A stretch of 64,000 nucleotides of DNA from Rosistilla ulvae (GCF_007741475.1 NZ_CP036261.1:4403798-4467797); one strand, 5' to 3'; shown: positions 28,666 through 39,252, counted from the first letter of the stretch. Made by a program: numbers and translations. The notes: a model not told the origin generated them from the letters alone.

Positions 28666-29124
28666 ATGAAAGCTGCCACGATCAGCCATTTGAAGAAGGA
28701 GCTCGTCAAGCTAGAACAGGACGAACTGCTGGAAGTTTGCCTTCGCATGGCCAAGTTCAAACTCGAGAGCAAAGAATTGCTGACGTATCTGTTGATGAAA
28801 GCAGACGACGAGATCGGTTATGCAAACGAGCTGTGCGACGAGATCGACGATCATCTCAACACACCGGGACGCATCCACAAAAAGACGCTTCGCAAGGTGG
28901 TCCGATGGATGGACAAGTCGCTACGTTTCTCGGGCAATAAGGAGACGGAGCTGCATGTGCGGATTCATTTTTGTCGGCGGATCAAAGACAAGCAGATCAG
29001 CTTTGGCGACTGCCGCGTCAGCGCGAATCTCTACGCCACGCAACTGAAGAAGATTGGCAAGGCGATCGACAAAGTGCATCCGGACCTTCGCTTCGACTAC
29101 CGCCTGCAGACCTCGGGGCTCTAG
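28666..29124 (+). CDS. Conserved hypothetical protein, resembles DUF6155 family
   Basis: 152-aa, mostly helical, charged cytoplasmic protein. The N-terminus ISHLKKELVKLEQDELLEVC followed by MAKFKLESKELLTYLLM recalls DUF6155 proteins (LKK-x-L-x-x-L-x-x-x-E-L, then a KEYL-like helix); this is a family resemblance only. I chose ATG 28666 because the upstream part of the frame, to 28435, has Ser/Arg-rich, non-helical composition. There is no ribosome-binding site stronger than the GAG just upstream. It diverges from the PVC cytochrome gene. Role unknown. Confidence 0.6.
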   Translation: MKAATISHLKKELVKLEQDELLEVCLRMAKFKLESKELLTYLLMKADDEIGYANELCDEIDDHLNTPGRIHKKTLRKVVRWMDKSLRFSGNKETELHVRIHFCRRIKDKQISFGDCRVSANLYATQLKKIGKAIDKVHPDLRFDYRLQTSGL

Positions 29125-29224
29125 ACTCGCCAGCCGCGTTGCGAACTGGGCGGTCGCGGCGACATCCGAACGCGGATACGAATCATCGCGTCAATCGCCC
29201 CGCATCCCCATCGGATAGGCTTCG

Positions 29225-29530
29225 TTAACCCCGGCGTGCTCGATCCCAAACGCTTTCGGTAGGAGTGGGAACGCTCTTCGCAGGCTCGCTCTTCTTTCCC
29301 TTCCGTTGGTCGTAGCTGATCGAATTCACATACAACCGCTCCACTTTGGCGCGTGCCCAGTCGGTTTTGCGCAGAAATTTAAGGCTGCTGGTGATGCTCG
29401 GATCGCTCTGGAAGCATCGGATTTGAATTCGGTCACCCAGCTGTACCCAACCATACTCGGCAACCAAGTACTCCAGGATCGCTTTTAAGGTGATGCCGTG
29501 GAGCGGATTGTTTGGCTGAGTTTGATTCAT
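29225..29530 (-). CDS. VF530/DUF2132 family small DNA-binding-like protein
   Basis: 101-aa protein containing the complete VF530 (DUF2132) fold: [58 protein letters not shown]. These blocks are the family signature, and the family's solved structure suggested DNA binding, although no cellular role is established. The C-terminal tail is basic ([11 protein letters not shown]) and extends beyond the usual domain end. ATG 29530 starts directly before the conserved part; an ATG five codons earlier is the alternative. It converges with the DUF6155-like gene. Confidence 0.88.
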   Translation of the reverse strand: MNQTQPNNPLHGITLKAILEYLVAEYGWVQLGDRIQIRCFQSDPSITSSLKFLRKTDWARAKVERLYVNSISYDQRKGKKSEPAKSVPTPTESVWDRARRG

Positions 29531-29959
29531 GATTTCCTTGAGCAATCGGGGAAGTCATCCAGGGCGGAAACCGAATCCGTTTCGCGCCAAAAAGTCGAGG
29601 TTGCCGCGATACAGATCGAAGCTTTGCTTTGGGACCGATCAGCCCTCAGCTGACGTAGCGATGTTAACTCTTTACAGGCAGAACCACAATGCACGGCGCA
29701 ATTGGCTTCCGCTGCCGCAATTGCGTGGACTATCATTTGAGTGCAGCAACCGACAATATCAGCCGCGTTGTTGATTCGAGCGAACCGGGAGTTTTTGCTG
29801 AGCTGGCGTTGCAGCGACTGTTGGGCTACGAAACGCTTCGTGTTGGGGGGCATCACGTAAGACGATTCCGTCTGCGCCGACGACTGAAAATGCTGCCCAA
29901 ACACTTCGCTCCCATTGATCCCAGCACGCATCCGCGAAAGGCAACGAAGGCTTTAGTTC
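29531..29959. other. Intergenic region without a recognised gene
   Basis: 429 bp ahead of the CvfB-like gene. Frames are open on both strands (29689-29967 rightward, 29527-29931 leftward) but overlap each other and neither has a domain or credible start. The rightward one would overlap the CvfB start by 8 bp, so a small upstream gene cannot be excluded. Confidence 0.4.
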
Positions 29960-30787
29960 ATGATTGAAATCGGCAGCACGTACACTTTAGAGGTGGTCAA
30001 GGAGACTGAATTCGGAGTCTATTTGGACGCCGGAAATCTCGGCGAGATTCTGCTCCCCAACAAACATACGCCCCCCGATTTGGAGCCCGGTGATACTGTG
30101 GAGGTCTTCCTCTACCTGGACTCCGAAGAGCGGCCGATCGCGACCACGCAAACCCCCAAAGCCGAGGTGGGCGAGTTTGCGTACTTGATGGTCAAGGATT
30201 GCACGCCGGTCGGGGCGTTCTTGGATTGGGGATTGGACAAGGATGTCTTGGTTCCATTTGCGGAACAACATCGCCCGATGGTCGTGGGCAAGTCCTACAT
30301 CGTGTTTCTCTATTTGGACAACCAGAACCGGATCACCGCGACGTCGAAGATCGACAAGATCGTGGAGGAGGATGATCAACACGATTTCCGACCGCAGCAG
30401 GCTGTCGATCTAATCATCGCAAACAGCACCGAACTGGGCTTTAAAGCGATCGTCGATCAGAGCCACTGGGGGCTGCTTTACAAAGACGAAGTCGATCAAC
30501 GGCTCAGTTTTGGGCAGAGCATTCGCGGTTACATCAAACACATTCGCGAAGACGGCAAGATCGACCTGAGTCTGAAAAGCGGCCAACAAATCCGCGACAG
30601 CTACAGCCAAGTGATTCAAGATTACTTGCAAGACCACAATGGGTTTGCCCCGGTTCACGACAAGTCACCGCCAGAACAGATCGCTGAGCTCTTGGGAATG
30701 AGCAAGGGACAATTCAAAAAGGCGATCGGTGGCTTGTTCAAGCAGCGAGTGATTACCATCGAAAGCGATGGCATACGCCTGGTGTGA
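29960..30787 (+). CDS. S1-domain RNA-binding protein, CvfB-like
   Basis: 275-aa protein with repeated S1-like OB folds and a C-terminal winged helix, the layout of CvfB/YitL. The first S1 unit is near residues 1-60 (GVYLDAGNLGEILLPNKHTP), the second near 65-130 (VGAFLDWGLDKDVLVPFAEQ), the third near 145-210 (GFKAIVDQSHWGLLYKDEV). The C-terminal part, IAELLGMSKGQFKKAIGGLF, forms the winged helix. CvfB binds RNA and in Staphylococcus affects virulence gene expression; in other bacteria the role is little studied. It is probably cytoplasmic. The gene is followed by a long repeat-rich gap, so it is likely the last of its unit. Confidence 0.87.
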   Translation: MIEIGSTYTLEVVKETEFGVYLDAGNLGEILLPNKHTPPDLEPGDTVEVFLYLDSEERPIATTQTPKAEVGEFAYLMVKDCTPVGAFLDWGLDKDVLVPFAEQHRPMVVGKSYIVFLYLDNQNRITATSKIDKIVEEDDQHDFRPQQAVDLIIANSTELGFKAIVDQSHWGLLYKDEVDQRLSFGQSIRGYIKHIREDGKIDLSLKSGQQIRDSYSQVIQDYLQDHNGFAPVHDKSPPEQIAELLGMSKGQFKKAIGGLFKQRVITIESDGIRLV

Positions 30788-30963
30788 TCGCGTGGTTAAA
30801 TCTGTGGTGTCCCTGGAACGGTATGTTATCGTTGGTGGCCCATGCGATCGGAAGTCGATCATCTGCGTTGTCTCGATGATTTGTGGTGGCAACGTCGGTG
30901 TGGAAGCGCGTAGAACAGTCTTCAATCCCGCCGGGATAGTTTTCGCGCTATCGGTTTCGCAAT

Positions 30964-30987
30964 CCGGAGGTGCGCAGCGACCTCCGG
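30964..30987. repeat. REP-like hairpin
   Basis: CCGGAGGT-GCGCAGCG-ACCTCCGG: a perfect 8-bp inverted repeat with an 8-base loop, 176 bp after the CvfB-like stop. It begins a gap (30788-31838) that holds no gene but several palindromes and a tandem array. It may act as a terminator or as part of a REP family. Confidence 0.65.
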
Positions 30988-31122
30988 CTACCTTCTTCGA
31001 TCCCTTCGGGGGCAGTGTTTCCGAAACGGGTGGCATGCGGCGTCAATGCGGTCTGATCTCTGACGGATCATAGAAGGTAGCCGCCGCTTCGTTTAACCGC
31101 GTGCCCAGCGTGCCCAGCGGGC

Positions 31123-31563
31123 CGCGTGTCACGCGGCACCAACGCGCGGGGCGATGCCACCGCCGTTAAACGATTGGGTTTCGACCGCGTGTCACGCGGC
31201 ACCAGCGCGCGGGGCGATGCCACCGCGGTTAAACGATTGGGTTTCGACCGCATGTCACGCGGCACCAGCGCGCGGGGCGATGCCACCGCGGTTAAACGAT
31301 TGGGTTTCGACCGCATGTCACGCGGCACCAACGCGTGGGGCGATGCCACCGCCGTTAAACGATTGGGTTTCGACCGCATGTCACGCGGCACCAACGCGCG
31401 GGGCGATGCCACCGCCGTTAAACGATTGGGTTTCGACCGCGTGTCACGCGGCACCAACGCGCGGGGCGTTGCCACCGCGGTTAAACGATTGGCTTTCGGC
31501 CGCGCGTCGCGCGGCACCAACGCGCGGGGCGTTGCCATCGCGGTTAAACGATTGGGGCCTATC
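31123..31563. repeat. Tandem array of seven 63-bp repeats
   Basis: Units start at 31123, 31186, 31249, 31312, 31375, 31438 and 31501, each 63 bp and nearly identical; the last two drift most. Each begins with a palindrome (CCGCGTG-T-CACGCGG in the standard form), followed by a GCGCGGGGCGATGCC block and a GTTAAACGATTGGGTTTCGA block. Because 63 is divisible by 3, frames stay open on both strands and give repetitive false proteins (DxxSRGTNARGDATAVKRLG). Single copies of the core occur at 4188-4214 and 54821-54886. There is no unique spacer between units, so it is not a CRISPR array. It may be an expanded REP cluster with a role in DNA structure or protein binding. Confidence 0.92.
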
Positions 31564-31590
31564 GGGCTGCGCTACAAAAACATCTCGTAG

Positions 31591-31611
31591 CGAAACTCGG
31601 CAGGAGTTTCG
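31591..31611. repeat. REP-like hairpin after the tandem array
   Basis: CGAAACTC-GGCAG-GAGTTTCG, a perfect 8-bp stem with a 5-base loop, 28 bp after the 63-bp array. A second small palindrome (GAAGTC-TTGAC-GACTTC) follows near 31633. Together with the array they make this 1-kb gap unusually rich in inverted repeats. Confidence 0.6.
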
Positions 31612-31838
31612 GAGGAGTGCGTTGTGTGGGCCCGGAAGTCTTGACGACTTCGGCTACGGCTTGTCCGGGGGCGCTCGGGAGATTGTTGGATGTGACTCTT
31701 GGCAGTCTGGGCAAAATCGTGGGTGGCTGAGGGCTTTTGGGGAAACGGGCAAGTGGGGGGCGTGGAACGTCGAGCTAACAAGTAGACGGCTTCCGATTGT
31801 TGGGAATGTCGCGACCGAAGGACTTAAGCTAGCAATCC

Positions 31839-33494
31839 ATGGCAAATCACGTGGCAGATCAGCAACGCTCAAACTATCGGTCGAACTGTGCGGAGTCGGC
31901 TGCCGACACAGGGGATTATCGTCGGACAATCGCCGCCTCGTTCGCGGCGCTGGCGATGCTTTTGCTGCTGTCGCCGGCGCTAGCGGTGTTGATTGGCTGC
32001 GCTAGCAAAGGGCCGATGCCTACTTTCGCTGCCAGTTCGCTGCCGTCGATGTCCGAGAGTGGCGAAACGATTGCACCGGAGCGATGGTGGACGACGTTCG
32101 ACGATGACGGCTTGGATCGCGAGGTCAATTTGGCTCTCGGCGATAACTTTGATCTCGCCGTCGCGCTCAGTCGCCTGCGAGCCGCTCAAGCGGTGACGCG
32201 GATCGCTGCGTCGGATTGGTGCTGGGATGTGAACGGATTTTCTGAGTCGTCGCGTACATTTGGACCGGGGCGAGATGCATCGCAGATGACGTGGGGGCTG
32301 GATGCGAGCTACCAGGTCGATCTGTTTGGACAAATTCGTTCGCGCGTCGACGCCGAACGCTTTCGGACCGAAGCGACTCGCTCGGACTATCAAGCGGTTG
32401 CACTGTCACTTTCCGCAGAAGTCGCCCGCACTTGGTACTCGCTGATCGAATCCTACGCTCAGATAAAACTTCTCGAAGAACAAGTCGAGACGAACCGGGA
32501 AGGCTTGAAAGCGGTCGAGTTGCGGTATGCGGAAGTCGGCGAAGGCGGCCCCAACGTTTTGCGTCAGCAACAGTTAGTGCAATCGACGATGGAGCAGATG
32601 GTTGTCGTGCGAGCCGGCATCGAAGTGCTCGAACACCAGCTGGCGGTGCTCACCGGGCAACCTCCCCAAACCGCCAGGTACCAACCGGGCGACAAATTGC
32701 CCGAACTCCCGCCGATGCCATTCGCCGGTCTGCCCGCGGATCTGCTGAATCGCCGCCCCGATGTCCGCGCCGCCTACTTTGCCTTGGCCGCAGCCGACCG
32801 AGATGTGGCTGCCGCCGTTAGCGATCAATACCCGCGGTTGAACCTCGGAGCTTCGATTGTCAATTCGGCTCAGAATCCCGAAACGCTTTTCCGGGACTGG
32901 TTCCTTTCGCTCGGCGGACAATTGATCGGCCCGATCATCGACGGCGGCCAGCGACGCGCCGAAGTCGCCAGGACGCAGGCTGTCGTGTGGCAGCGGTTCA
33001 GCGAATACCGACAAACGACATTGATCGCGCTGCAGGAAGTCGAAGATGCGCTGGCGTTGGAGCGTCGGCAGATCGAGCGGATCGAATTGCTGGAAGCTCA
33101 GCTCGAGAGTGCGGAACTCGCCTCTCAGCAGCTGCTTCAGTACTTTATTACCGGTAATACCAGTTACTTGGACGTTCTCAGCGCTGCTCAGTCTCGCCAA
33201 AGCTTGCAACGATCGCTTCTGTCTGCCAGATTGGATCTAATCCAGATCCGTATCGGTTTGTATTTGGCTCTGGCGGGCACCTTCGACACGCGGCCGATTG
33301 AAAACAATGGGTTGCTCTTGGACGCCCCGCGATTAACCTCAGAGAATGAGTTTGACGATAGCGACGCGGGCGAATTGTTGCCCCCTCCTGCCGGGATGCC
33401 AGTCGACGCATCTCCCGCCCCCACTGAATTGCCTTCGCCCGCAGCCGGAAGTGGCACGGTGAAGCCCGCCAAAGAATTCGATTTAAATGAGTGA
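31839..33494 (+). CDS. TolC/NodT-type outer-membrane efflux lipoprotein
   Basis: 551-aa outer-membrane channel of an RND efflux system. A long N-terminus leads to a lipoprotein signal with lipobox VLIGCAS. The two outer-membrane efflux (OEP) repeats follow: [20 protein letters not shown] and [20 protein letters not shown] in the first, [20 protein letters not shown] and [20 protein letters not shown] in the second; these are hallmarks of the NodT subfamily. The C-terminal 80 residues are Pro/Ala-rich. It trimerises to form the exit duct, working with the adaptor and pump encoded next; its stop overlaps the adaptor start by 8 bp. The start could lie later, nearer the hydrophobic segment. Confidence 0.92.
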   Translation: MANHVADQQRSNYRSNCAESAADTGDYRRTIAASFAALAMLLLLSPALAVLIGCASKGPMPTFAASSLPSMSESGETIAPERWWTTFDDDGLDREVNLALGDNFDLAVALSRLRAAQAVTRIAASDWCWDVNGFSESSRTFGPGRDASQMTWGLDASYQVDLFGQIRSRVDAERFRTEATRSDYQAVALSLSAEVARTWYSLIESYAQIKLLEEQVETNREGLKAVELRYAEVGEGGPNVLRQQQLVQSTMEQMVVVRAGIEVLEHQLAVLTGQPPQTARYQPGDKLPELPPMPFAGLPADLLNRRPDVRAAYFALAAADRDVAAAVSDQYPRLNLGASIVNSAQNPETLFRDWFLSLGGQLIGPIIDGGQRRAEVARTQAVVWQRFSEYRQTTLIALQEVEDALALERRQIERIELLEAQLESAELASQQLLQYFITGNTSYLDVLSAAQSRQSLQRSLLSARLDLIQIRIGLYLALAGTFDTRPIENNGLLLDAPRLTSENEFDDSDAGELLPPPAGMPVDASPAPTELPSPAAGSGTVKPAKEFDLNE

Positions 33495-34899
33495 AGCTGG
33501 CCATTCCAGACCACGCCGTAGCTGGATCAGTCTCCTTGCCAATATGTTCCTGTGCCTCGCGATCTTGGCGGGCTCTGCGGCTGGGGTGTGGTGGATTTAC
33601 CAGACGGAACCCGAAGCACAGCAGATCAACGCCAAACGCAAATCGGCGGCTCTGGTCGAAACCATCATCGTCGAACGCGACACCTATTCGCCGAATCTGG
33701 TGGTATTGGGGACCGTTCGCCCCGCGCAGGACATCGTGCTCAGTCCGCGAATTCGCGGCCAAGTGCTCGAGCTCGCGCCCTCTTTCGCCCCCGGAGGCAT
33801 GGTTCGCGAAGGCGACCTGCTGATGCAAATCGATCCGGCCGACTTTGAGAACACCGTTTCGATTCGCAAAAGTGAATTGGAACAGGTGGAAGCCGATTGG
33901 GAAATCGAGTCCGGACGCAAGAAACTGGCCAAGCAAGAGCTAGACCTGTTGGGCGATTCGATTGGCAAGGTCAACGCCGCCCTGGTATTGCGAGAACCCC
34001 AATCGGCGTCGCTGCTATCGAGGTTAAACGCCGCCAAAGCGGCTGTCGAACGCGCTATCCTCGATTTGGATCGAACCGAGATCTTGGCTCCCTTCGACGC
34101 TCAGATTCTCGACCGCTCCGTCAACGTTGGTTCCCAGGTCGAACCGGGCGATGAATTGGGGCAACTTGTTGGCATCGATCAGTACTGGGTGATGGCAGCG
34201 GTTCCAATTCGAAATCTGCGTTGGGTGCGATTCTCCAGCGACAAACAACACGGCTCCGAAGCCATCCTGCACAATCCCGATGCGTGGGGACACGAAGTGC
34301 ATCGCGTCGGCCGCGTCGAGCGGATGATTGGCTCACTGGATGAACAGACTCGACTGGCACGCGTCTTGGTGGTTGTCGAAGATCCATTGGGACTGGAGTC
34401 CGACGTGCCGCCGTTGATCCTCGATTCGCTGTTAAAAGTGGAGATCGCCGGCAAAGAGATCGACGACGTGGTCCGACTGCACCGTGAATACGTCCACGAT
34501 GGCGACACGGTCTGGGTGATGAAAGATGGAGAACTGGAGATCCGCGATACGGAGATCGAGTTTCGCGATCCAGAATTTGCCTACATCAGCAGCGGGCTGG
34601 AGACGGGCGATGAAGTCGTGACCACGACGCTCGCGACCGTCGCCAACGGCGTCAAGCTTCGCAAGGTCGACGCCCCCGCGGAGGCGGAAGATGCGGAAAC
34701 CGACGACACCAAAACCGGCGACAGCAAGACCGACGACACTGAGACCGGCGACACTGAGACCGGCGACACTGAGACCGGCGACACTGAGACCGACGGCACC
34801 AAGACCGACGGCACCAAGACCGACGGCACCAAAACCCACGACATCAAAACTGTCGACATCAAACCCGACGACACCGAATCTGCGGAGGCGAGCGAGTGA
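33487..34899 (+). CDS. RND efflux periplasmic adaptor (HlyD/MFP family)
   Basis: 470-aa membrane-fusion protein linking pump and channel. An N-terminal anchor ([20 protein letters not shown], about residues 18-38) is followed by a lipoyl-like part ([20 protein letters not shown]), a coiled coil (about 115-195) and a beta-barrel region ending near LRKVDAPAE. The last 70 residues are an unusual hydrophilic tail with repeated TETGD and TKTDG units, encoded by a 15-bp tandem DNA repeat at about 34705-34868. This tail is absent from standard adaptors and may vary in length between strains by slippage. The gene overlaps the channel gene by 8 bp and the pump gene by 4 bp. Confidence 0.92.
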   Translation: MSEAGHSRPRRSWISLLANMFLCLAILAGSAAGVWWIYQTEPEAQQINAKRKSAALVETIIVERDTYSPNLVVLGTVRPAQDIVLSPRIRGQVLELAPSFAPGGMVREGDLLMQIDPADFENTVSIRKSELEQVEADWEIESGRKKLAKQELDLLGDSIGKVNAALVLREPQSASLLSRLNAAKAAVERAILDLDRTEILAPFDAQILDRSVNVGSQVEPGDELGQLVGIDQYWVMAAVPIRNLRWVRFSSDKQHGSEAILHNPDAWGHEVHRVGRVERMIGSLDEQTRLARVLVVVEDPLGLESDVPPLILDSLLKVEIAGKEIDDVVRLHREYVHDGDTVWVMKDGELEIRDTEIEFRDPEFAYISSGLETGDEVVTTTLATVANGVKLRKVDAPAEAEDAETDDTKTGDSKTDDTETGDTETGDTETGDTETDGTKTDGTKTDGTKTHDIKTVDIKPDDTESAEASE

Positions 34900-37800
34900 G
34901 CCAGCCTGCCGACGAGATCGAATCGAACGACGACCAACCGATCGATGCACAGACCTCGGAAACGAGCGGCCCCATCGCGTGGATGGCCCGCAATTCGATC
35001 GCCGCCAATCTATTGATGTTCATCCTGTTGGGCGGTGGCATCTGGTCGGCGATCTCGATGCAAAAAGAGGTCTTCCCGCCATCGCAGCTCGATATCGTCG
35101 AGATCGAGGTCGGTTACCCCGGCGCGTCGCCAGCGGAAGTGGAGCAGGGAATCTTGCGTCCCATCGAAGGGGCGGTCCGCGGTGTCGATGGGATCCAGCG
35201 GATCGATAGCGAAGCTCGCGAAGGGCGTGGCACCGTGCTGATCGAATTGGTCGCCGGTCAGAATCGCATGAAAGCGTTTCAGGATATCGACCAAGCTGTC
35301 AGCCGCATCCGCACCTTCCCCGATCAGATCGAACAACCCGAGGTCCGACTTCAGACCGACCAACGCGAAGTCATGCAGGTGTCGATCTACGGTTCGATCG
35401 ACGTCTGGGAACTCCGCAAACTCGCCGAACAGCTGCGCGACACGCTGCTGTCGACCGAAGAGATTACGCAAGTTGAATTGCGACGCGTTCCACAGTACGT
35501 GACGCACATCGAAATCCCTCGCCAGCAGCTCCGCGAGTACGGCCTCACGCTGCCCGAAGTGGCAGAGATCATCCGCACCTCCAGCCAGGATGTGGCCGCT
35601 GGTTCGGTGCAAACCAGCGCCGGGGAAATCCTGCTGCGCGTGAAGGCTCGCAAGCAATGGGCGGATGAATTCGCAAATATCGAGATCGTCTCGGGACGCT
35701 CGGGGCCCTCGGTGATGTTGGGCGATCTGGCCGTGATTCGCGATGGATTTGAAGAGGTCGGCTTTCACTCGCAATTCAGCCAAACGCCATCGGTGGAGCT
35801 CGATATCTTCCGCGTTGGCGCTCAATCTCCCATCGACATCGCCAACGTGGTCGAAAAGACGATGAGCGACTTTGAAAGCGTGCTGCCGCCCGGCGTCGAT
35901 TGGCGGATCGACCGCAACAATGCGGAAGAGTTTCGTCGACGCTTGGAACTGGTGACCGAAAACGCGATGCAGGCGGTTGTCATCGTACTGGTGATCCTCG
36001 CTTTGTTCCTGGAGTTTCGCCTGGCGTTCTGGGTCATGATGGGGATGGTCGTCTCGTTTATCGGCGGCCTGCTGTTCCTGCCTTTGGCTGGCATCAGCAT
36101 CAACATGATCTCGCTGTTCGGCTTTCTCGTGGTGCTGGGAATCGTTGTCGATGACGCGGTGGTCGTCGGTGAAAACGTCTACGAAGAACGCCAGACGGCC
36201 CGCGACTTAGAGCGAGCAGCGATTCACGGAACCCGTGATGTCGCCGCCCCGGTTGTGTTCAGCATCTTGACCAACATCGTCGCCTTTGTGCCACTGATGT
36301 TCATTCCCGGCGAGACGGGGAAGTTTTGGAGCCCGTTGCCGGTGGTGGTCATCATCGTTCTGGCGCTGTCGCTTGTCGAATCGCTCTTCATCCTGCCCGC
36401 TCACTTGGCGCACACGCCAAAGGTTCGACGCAAGTTATGGTTGACCCAATTCCTGCATCGTGGGCAACAAGCATTTGGTAGCAGTTTCAATCGCGTGGTG
36501 GAGATCCTCTACGGTCCGGTGCTGCGTCTGTGTCTGCGGTTTCGCTACGTTACGACTTGCATCGCTGTCGGTTTGTTTCTGTTGGTCGGTGGCTACGCGA
36601 CAAGTGCTCACATGGGCATGATCCTGATGCCCGAAGTATCGGCAGACGAGATCGAAGCCGGTGTGCGGATGCCCGTCGGAACGACGCAGGATCAATCGGC
36701 GGAGATCGCACGCGTGGTCACCGAAGCCAGCTTACGAATGTTCGAAGAGCACAACCTTTACGAAGTGGCCGAGGGGATCAAAACCAACGTTCGCGGCCAA
36801 GACTTTATCGATGTTGAGATCGTGATGCGGCCGCCCGACGAACGCGACATGACGGCCAATGAAGTCATCGAACTGTGGCGAGATTCGATCGGTGATTTGC
36901 CGGGAGTCGATCAAGTGACGTTCGAAGCTGAACGAGGGCCCGGCGGCCATCGGCGGGATATCAGTATCGCGCTCAGTCACACCGATATCGAGGTGCTTGA
37001 AAAGGCGTCCGCTGCGTTTGTGAATAAGGTCGAACAATATTCATACGTTCGCGATGTCAATCACAACTATAACCGCGGCAAAGCACAATACGACTTCCAC
37101 TTGCGACCCGAGGGCCGCGCCCTGGGGCTGACCGATGAATCGCTGGGCGAACAGCTCCGCGGTGCCTTCTTTGGTTCGCTCGCCCTGCGGTTGCTGCGAG
37201 GTACAAACGAAGTCGAGGTGCGCGTTAAATTGCCCGAAGAACAACGCGAGGACATTCACCATTTGGAAGACCTCGTGATTCGAACGCCCAGCGGGGCCGA
37301 AGTACCGCTGCTGGATGTTGCCGAGTTGAAAAAAGACGTTGCCTTTTCGCGGATCAATCGACGCGATGGCCGTCGCGCGATCAGCGTCAGCATGGACGTC
37401 GAACCGAAGCGGGCGATCACGCAAGTCATCACGGCGATGCAAACCGAAGCACTTCCCGAGCTGCGACGAGACTATCCAGGTATCACCTGGAGTTTCGAAG
37501 GGAGCGATGCCGAGATGCGGCGGGCGACATCGGCGCTATGGGGCTACTTCGGCCTCGCGTTGGCGGTCATTTACTCGCTGTTGGCGATCGCCTTCCGCGA
37601 CTACGTCCAGCCGCTGATCGTGCTCGTCGCGATTCCGTTTGGAATTGTCGGGGCGGTGCTGGGACACATCTGGTTGGGCTACGACATCTCGCTCGTCAGT
37701 CTGATGGGTGTGATTGCGCTGTCGGGCGTCGTGATCAATGATTCGCTGATCATGGTCGACTACGCCAACCGCCGCCGCAAACTGGACTGCGATGCGTTCG

Positions 37801-38045
37801 AAGCGATCTCGCAAGCGGGCCTGCGTCGCTTCCGGCCGATCCTCTTGACCACTCTGACCACCTTCGGCGGCTTATTGCCGTTGATCTTCGAGAAATCACT
37901 GCAAGCTCAATACATCGTCCCGATGGCGATCTCGCTCGGCTTTGGCATCCTCTTCTCGACGGCGATCGTCCTGGTCCTGATCCCCTGTCTGTACCTGATC
38001 CTCGAAGACATCGTCGCGCTCTTCAAATCCCAACCGCAAGCGTGA
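34896..38045 (+). CDS. RND efflux pump inner-membrane permease (AcrB-type)
   Basis: 1049-aa proton-driven transporter with about 12 membrane helices and two large periplasmic loops. Typical sites are visible: GGYWS-like entry [20 protein letters not shown] near the start, the TM4 Asp pair in [18 protein letters not shown], and [18 protein letters not shown] in the second half. The GTG start overlaps the adaptor stop (GTGA). With the preceding channel and adaptor it makes a complete tripartite exporter. The first loop resembles the drug/fatty-acid (HAE) branch more than heavy-metal pumps, which would carry Met clusters; cargo is still unknown. No regulator gene is adjacent. Confidence 0.95.
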   Translation: MSQPADEIESNDDQPIDAQTSETSGPIAWMARNSIAANLLMFILLGGGIWSAISMQKEVFPPSQLDIVEIEVGYPGASPAEVEQGILRPIEGAVRGVDGIQRIDSEAREGRGTVLIELVAGQNRMKAFQDIDQAVSRIRTFPDQIEQPEVRLQTDQREVMQVSIYGSIDVWELRKLAEQLRDTLLSTEEITQVELRRVPQYVTHIEIPRQQLREYGLTLPEVAEIIRTSSQDVAAGSVQTSAGEILLRVKARKQWADEFANIEIVSGRSGPSVMLGDLAVIRDGFEEVGFHSQFSQTPSVELDIFRVGAQSPIDIANVVEKTMSDFESVLPPGVDWRIDRNNAEEFRRRLELVTENAMQAVVIVLVILALFLEFRLAFWVMMGMVVSFIGGLLFLPLAGISINMISLFGFLVVLGIVVDDAVVVGENVYEERQTARDLERAAIHGTRDVAAPVVFSILTNIVAFVPLMFIPGETGKFWSPLPVVVIIVLALSLVESLFILPAHLAHTPKVRRKLWLTQFLHRGQQAFGSSFNRVVEILYGPVLRLCLRFRYVTTCIAVGLFLLVGGYATSAHMGMILMPEVSADEIEAGVRMPVGTTQDQSAEIARVVTEASLRMFEEHNLYEVAEGIKTNVRGQDFIDVEIVMRPPDERDMTANEVIELWRDSIGDLPGVDQVTFEAERGPGGHRRDISIALSHTDIEVLEKASAAFVNKVEQYSYVRDVNHNYNRGKAQYDFHLRPEGRALGLTDESLGEQLRGAFFGSLALRLLRGTNEVEVRVKLPEEQREDIHHLEDLVIRTPSGAEVPLLDVAELKKDVAFSRINRRDGRRAISVSMDVEPKRAITQVITAMQTEALPELRRDYPGITWSFEGSDAEMRRATSALWGYFGLALAVIYSLLAIAFRDYVQPLIVLVAIPFGIVGAVLGHIWLGYDISLVSLMGVIALSGVVINDSLIMVDYANRRRKLDCDAFEAISQAGLRRFRPILLTTLTTFGGLLPLIFEKSLQAQYIVPMAISLGFGILFSTAIVLVLIPCLYLILEDIVALFKSQPQA

Positions 38046-38315
38046 GAACGCACGCGATTGCGAAGTGAGGTGCGAGCGTGACACTTGCTGAAACGCAAAC
38101 CGCTATTTCCGCTGCTTGTTACGTGGCCCCCAGGTCTTAGGGGCGTCGAGCATCAGCGGTTTTTGGAACACCGTCAGCTTGCCGCTTCACCGACAAAAAA
38201 CGGCCCCGCACTGCCACTTCACCATCGCATAGGCGGCTTTGGCGGCATACCTGACGTAGCGGATCGAAGCACCGATTTGCTGGTCTAGCGGGCAAGCGTC
38301 CGGTATACTTGGATC

Positions 38316-38585
38316 ATGACTCCGCAAATGACTCCAGAAATCCGCACGGCTCTCGAAAAACATCCGGTGGGGCCTGTACGCATCGACGGCGATACCGGCG
38401 GCGGCCCTGTCTACCTGGTTCGGTTGGATGATATCGCCAACTTTCAGGCGCTGGTTGATCGTCGGGTCGGCGAGGCTCTAAGCGAGGCCGATGAAGACAT
38501 CGCCGCAGGTCGGATTGTTGAATGGAATCCCGATGCGATGAAACGCCTCGGTCGCGAACGTTTCTCTGGCACTGAGCAAGGCTGA
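38316..38585 (+). CDS. Antitoxin-like small protein
   Basis: 89-aa soluble protein. The C-terminal half (FQALVDRRVGEALSEADEDI, AAGRIVEWNPDAMKRLGRER) resembles the helical tails of small type II antitoxins. The next frame starts by overlapping this stop (TGATG) and begins like a RelE/ParE toxin, which supports the call. ATG 38316 or ATG 38328 could be the start. A TATACT box at 38304-38309 is only 6 bp before ATG 38316, so the mRNA might be nearly leaderless. Antitoxin assignment is inference from layout. Confidence 0.6.
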   Translation: MTPQMTPEIRTALEKHPVGPVRIDGDTGGGPVYLVRLDDIANFQALVDRRVGEALSEADEDIAAGRIVEWNPDAMKRLGRERFSGTEQG

Positions 38586-38656
38586 TGCCGAGGATTCGGC
38601 TCACCGCCTCCGCTCAAGCGACCTTGAGTGACTCTTGGTGGCGTTACATCCGTTAG
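38585..38656 (+). pseudogene. Truncated RelE/ParE-type toxin
   Basis: 23-codon frame starting at an ATG that overlaps the antitoxin-like stop by one base. The product, MPRIRLTASAQATLSDSWWR plus YIR, fits the N-terminal strand and first helix of RelE/ParE toxins, which open with a basic strand and then (T/S)xxAxxDLxxIWxYI. A stop follows at about a quarter of normal length, and no downstream frame continues the fold clearly. I read this as a toxin inactivated by truncation, leaving the antitoxin. The match is short, so chance cannot be excluded. Confidence 0.5.
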
Positions 38657-39252
38657 ATCTCTATTTCTAACGCAGTCGTTCGAAACTGTTCATTGCTGGC
38701 AGGCCGCTGCTCCCGTTGGAAGGCATCGTCAATCGGCTGGAAGCGAGGCGTTGTCCTAACTTGCTGGAGGAGGATTGCCTGCCAAACTTGGGCGATGAAA
38801 ACTCGTTTACCCAATCCTCTTTTTCAAGAAACTGCCTGCCTCCGAACTTAACATCCTAAATGTTCCGCTCTAACCATTTTCCCCTGGCCGTCCAATGATG
38901 CAGCAAAACCGTCCAGACAGGCCCAGGCGGGCAACGACCGAAAGCACCCTAACTACGGCTCACAAAATGTTTGCACGGCATCTGACTTGGATTGATGCGT
39001 GAACTTTCGGCGGCTCTCTATTTAGCTGTCGTCTTGTTCGTCATGGCAACCTACTGAATCGCCCAATCGACGCCCCAAGTGCGTCCAGGAAATGGTCACC
39101 ACATCAACAGGTCGCACCTGACAGCTACGATGGAATAACAGGCTTGTCGAACGAATGCAGTTGAATGGGGAGATCAGCATCGAGGCGTTCGAGCACCGAA
39201 TTGATTGACAGTACCCGATGGCCGCCACTTTTCAGTGCGTAAAGGGTTTCAT
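38657..39252. other. Intergenic region without a recognised gene
   Basis: 596 bp between the truncated toxin and the esterase gene. No family is recognisable. On the leftward strand, about 39123-39248 stays open and reads protein-like (ALKSGGHRVLSINSVLERLD) but lacks a start codon and ends at a stop, so it may be a gene fragment. Confidence 0.4.

Noticed and set aside
31123-31563. CRISPR array
   Set aside because: The seven 63-bp units are contiguous and near-identical with no unique spacers, and no cas gene is visible in the window.
31068-32005. Long open frames on both strands across the 63-bp array, giving repetitive Arg/Gly/Ala-rich proteins
   Set aside because: The repeat period is a multiple of three, which keeps all frames open. 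The products have no domain, and the frames overlap one another on both strands.
38304-38309. TATACT as a promoter -10 box for the antitoxin-like gene
   Set aside because: Only the -10-like hexamer fits; the nearest -35-like sequence (TTGCTG at 38277) is about 21 bp away, so it is noted in the gene entry but not listed as a promoter.
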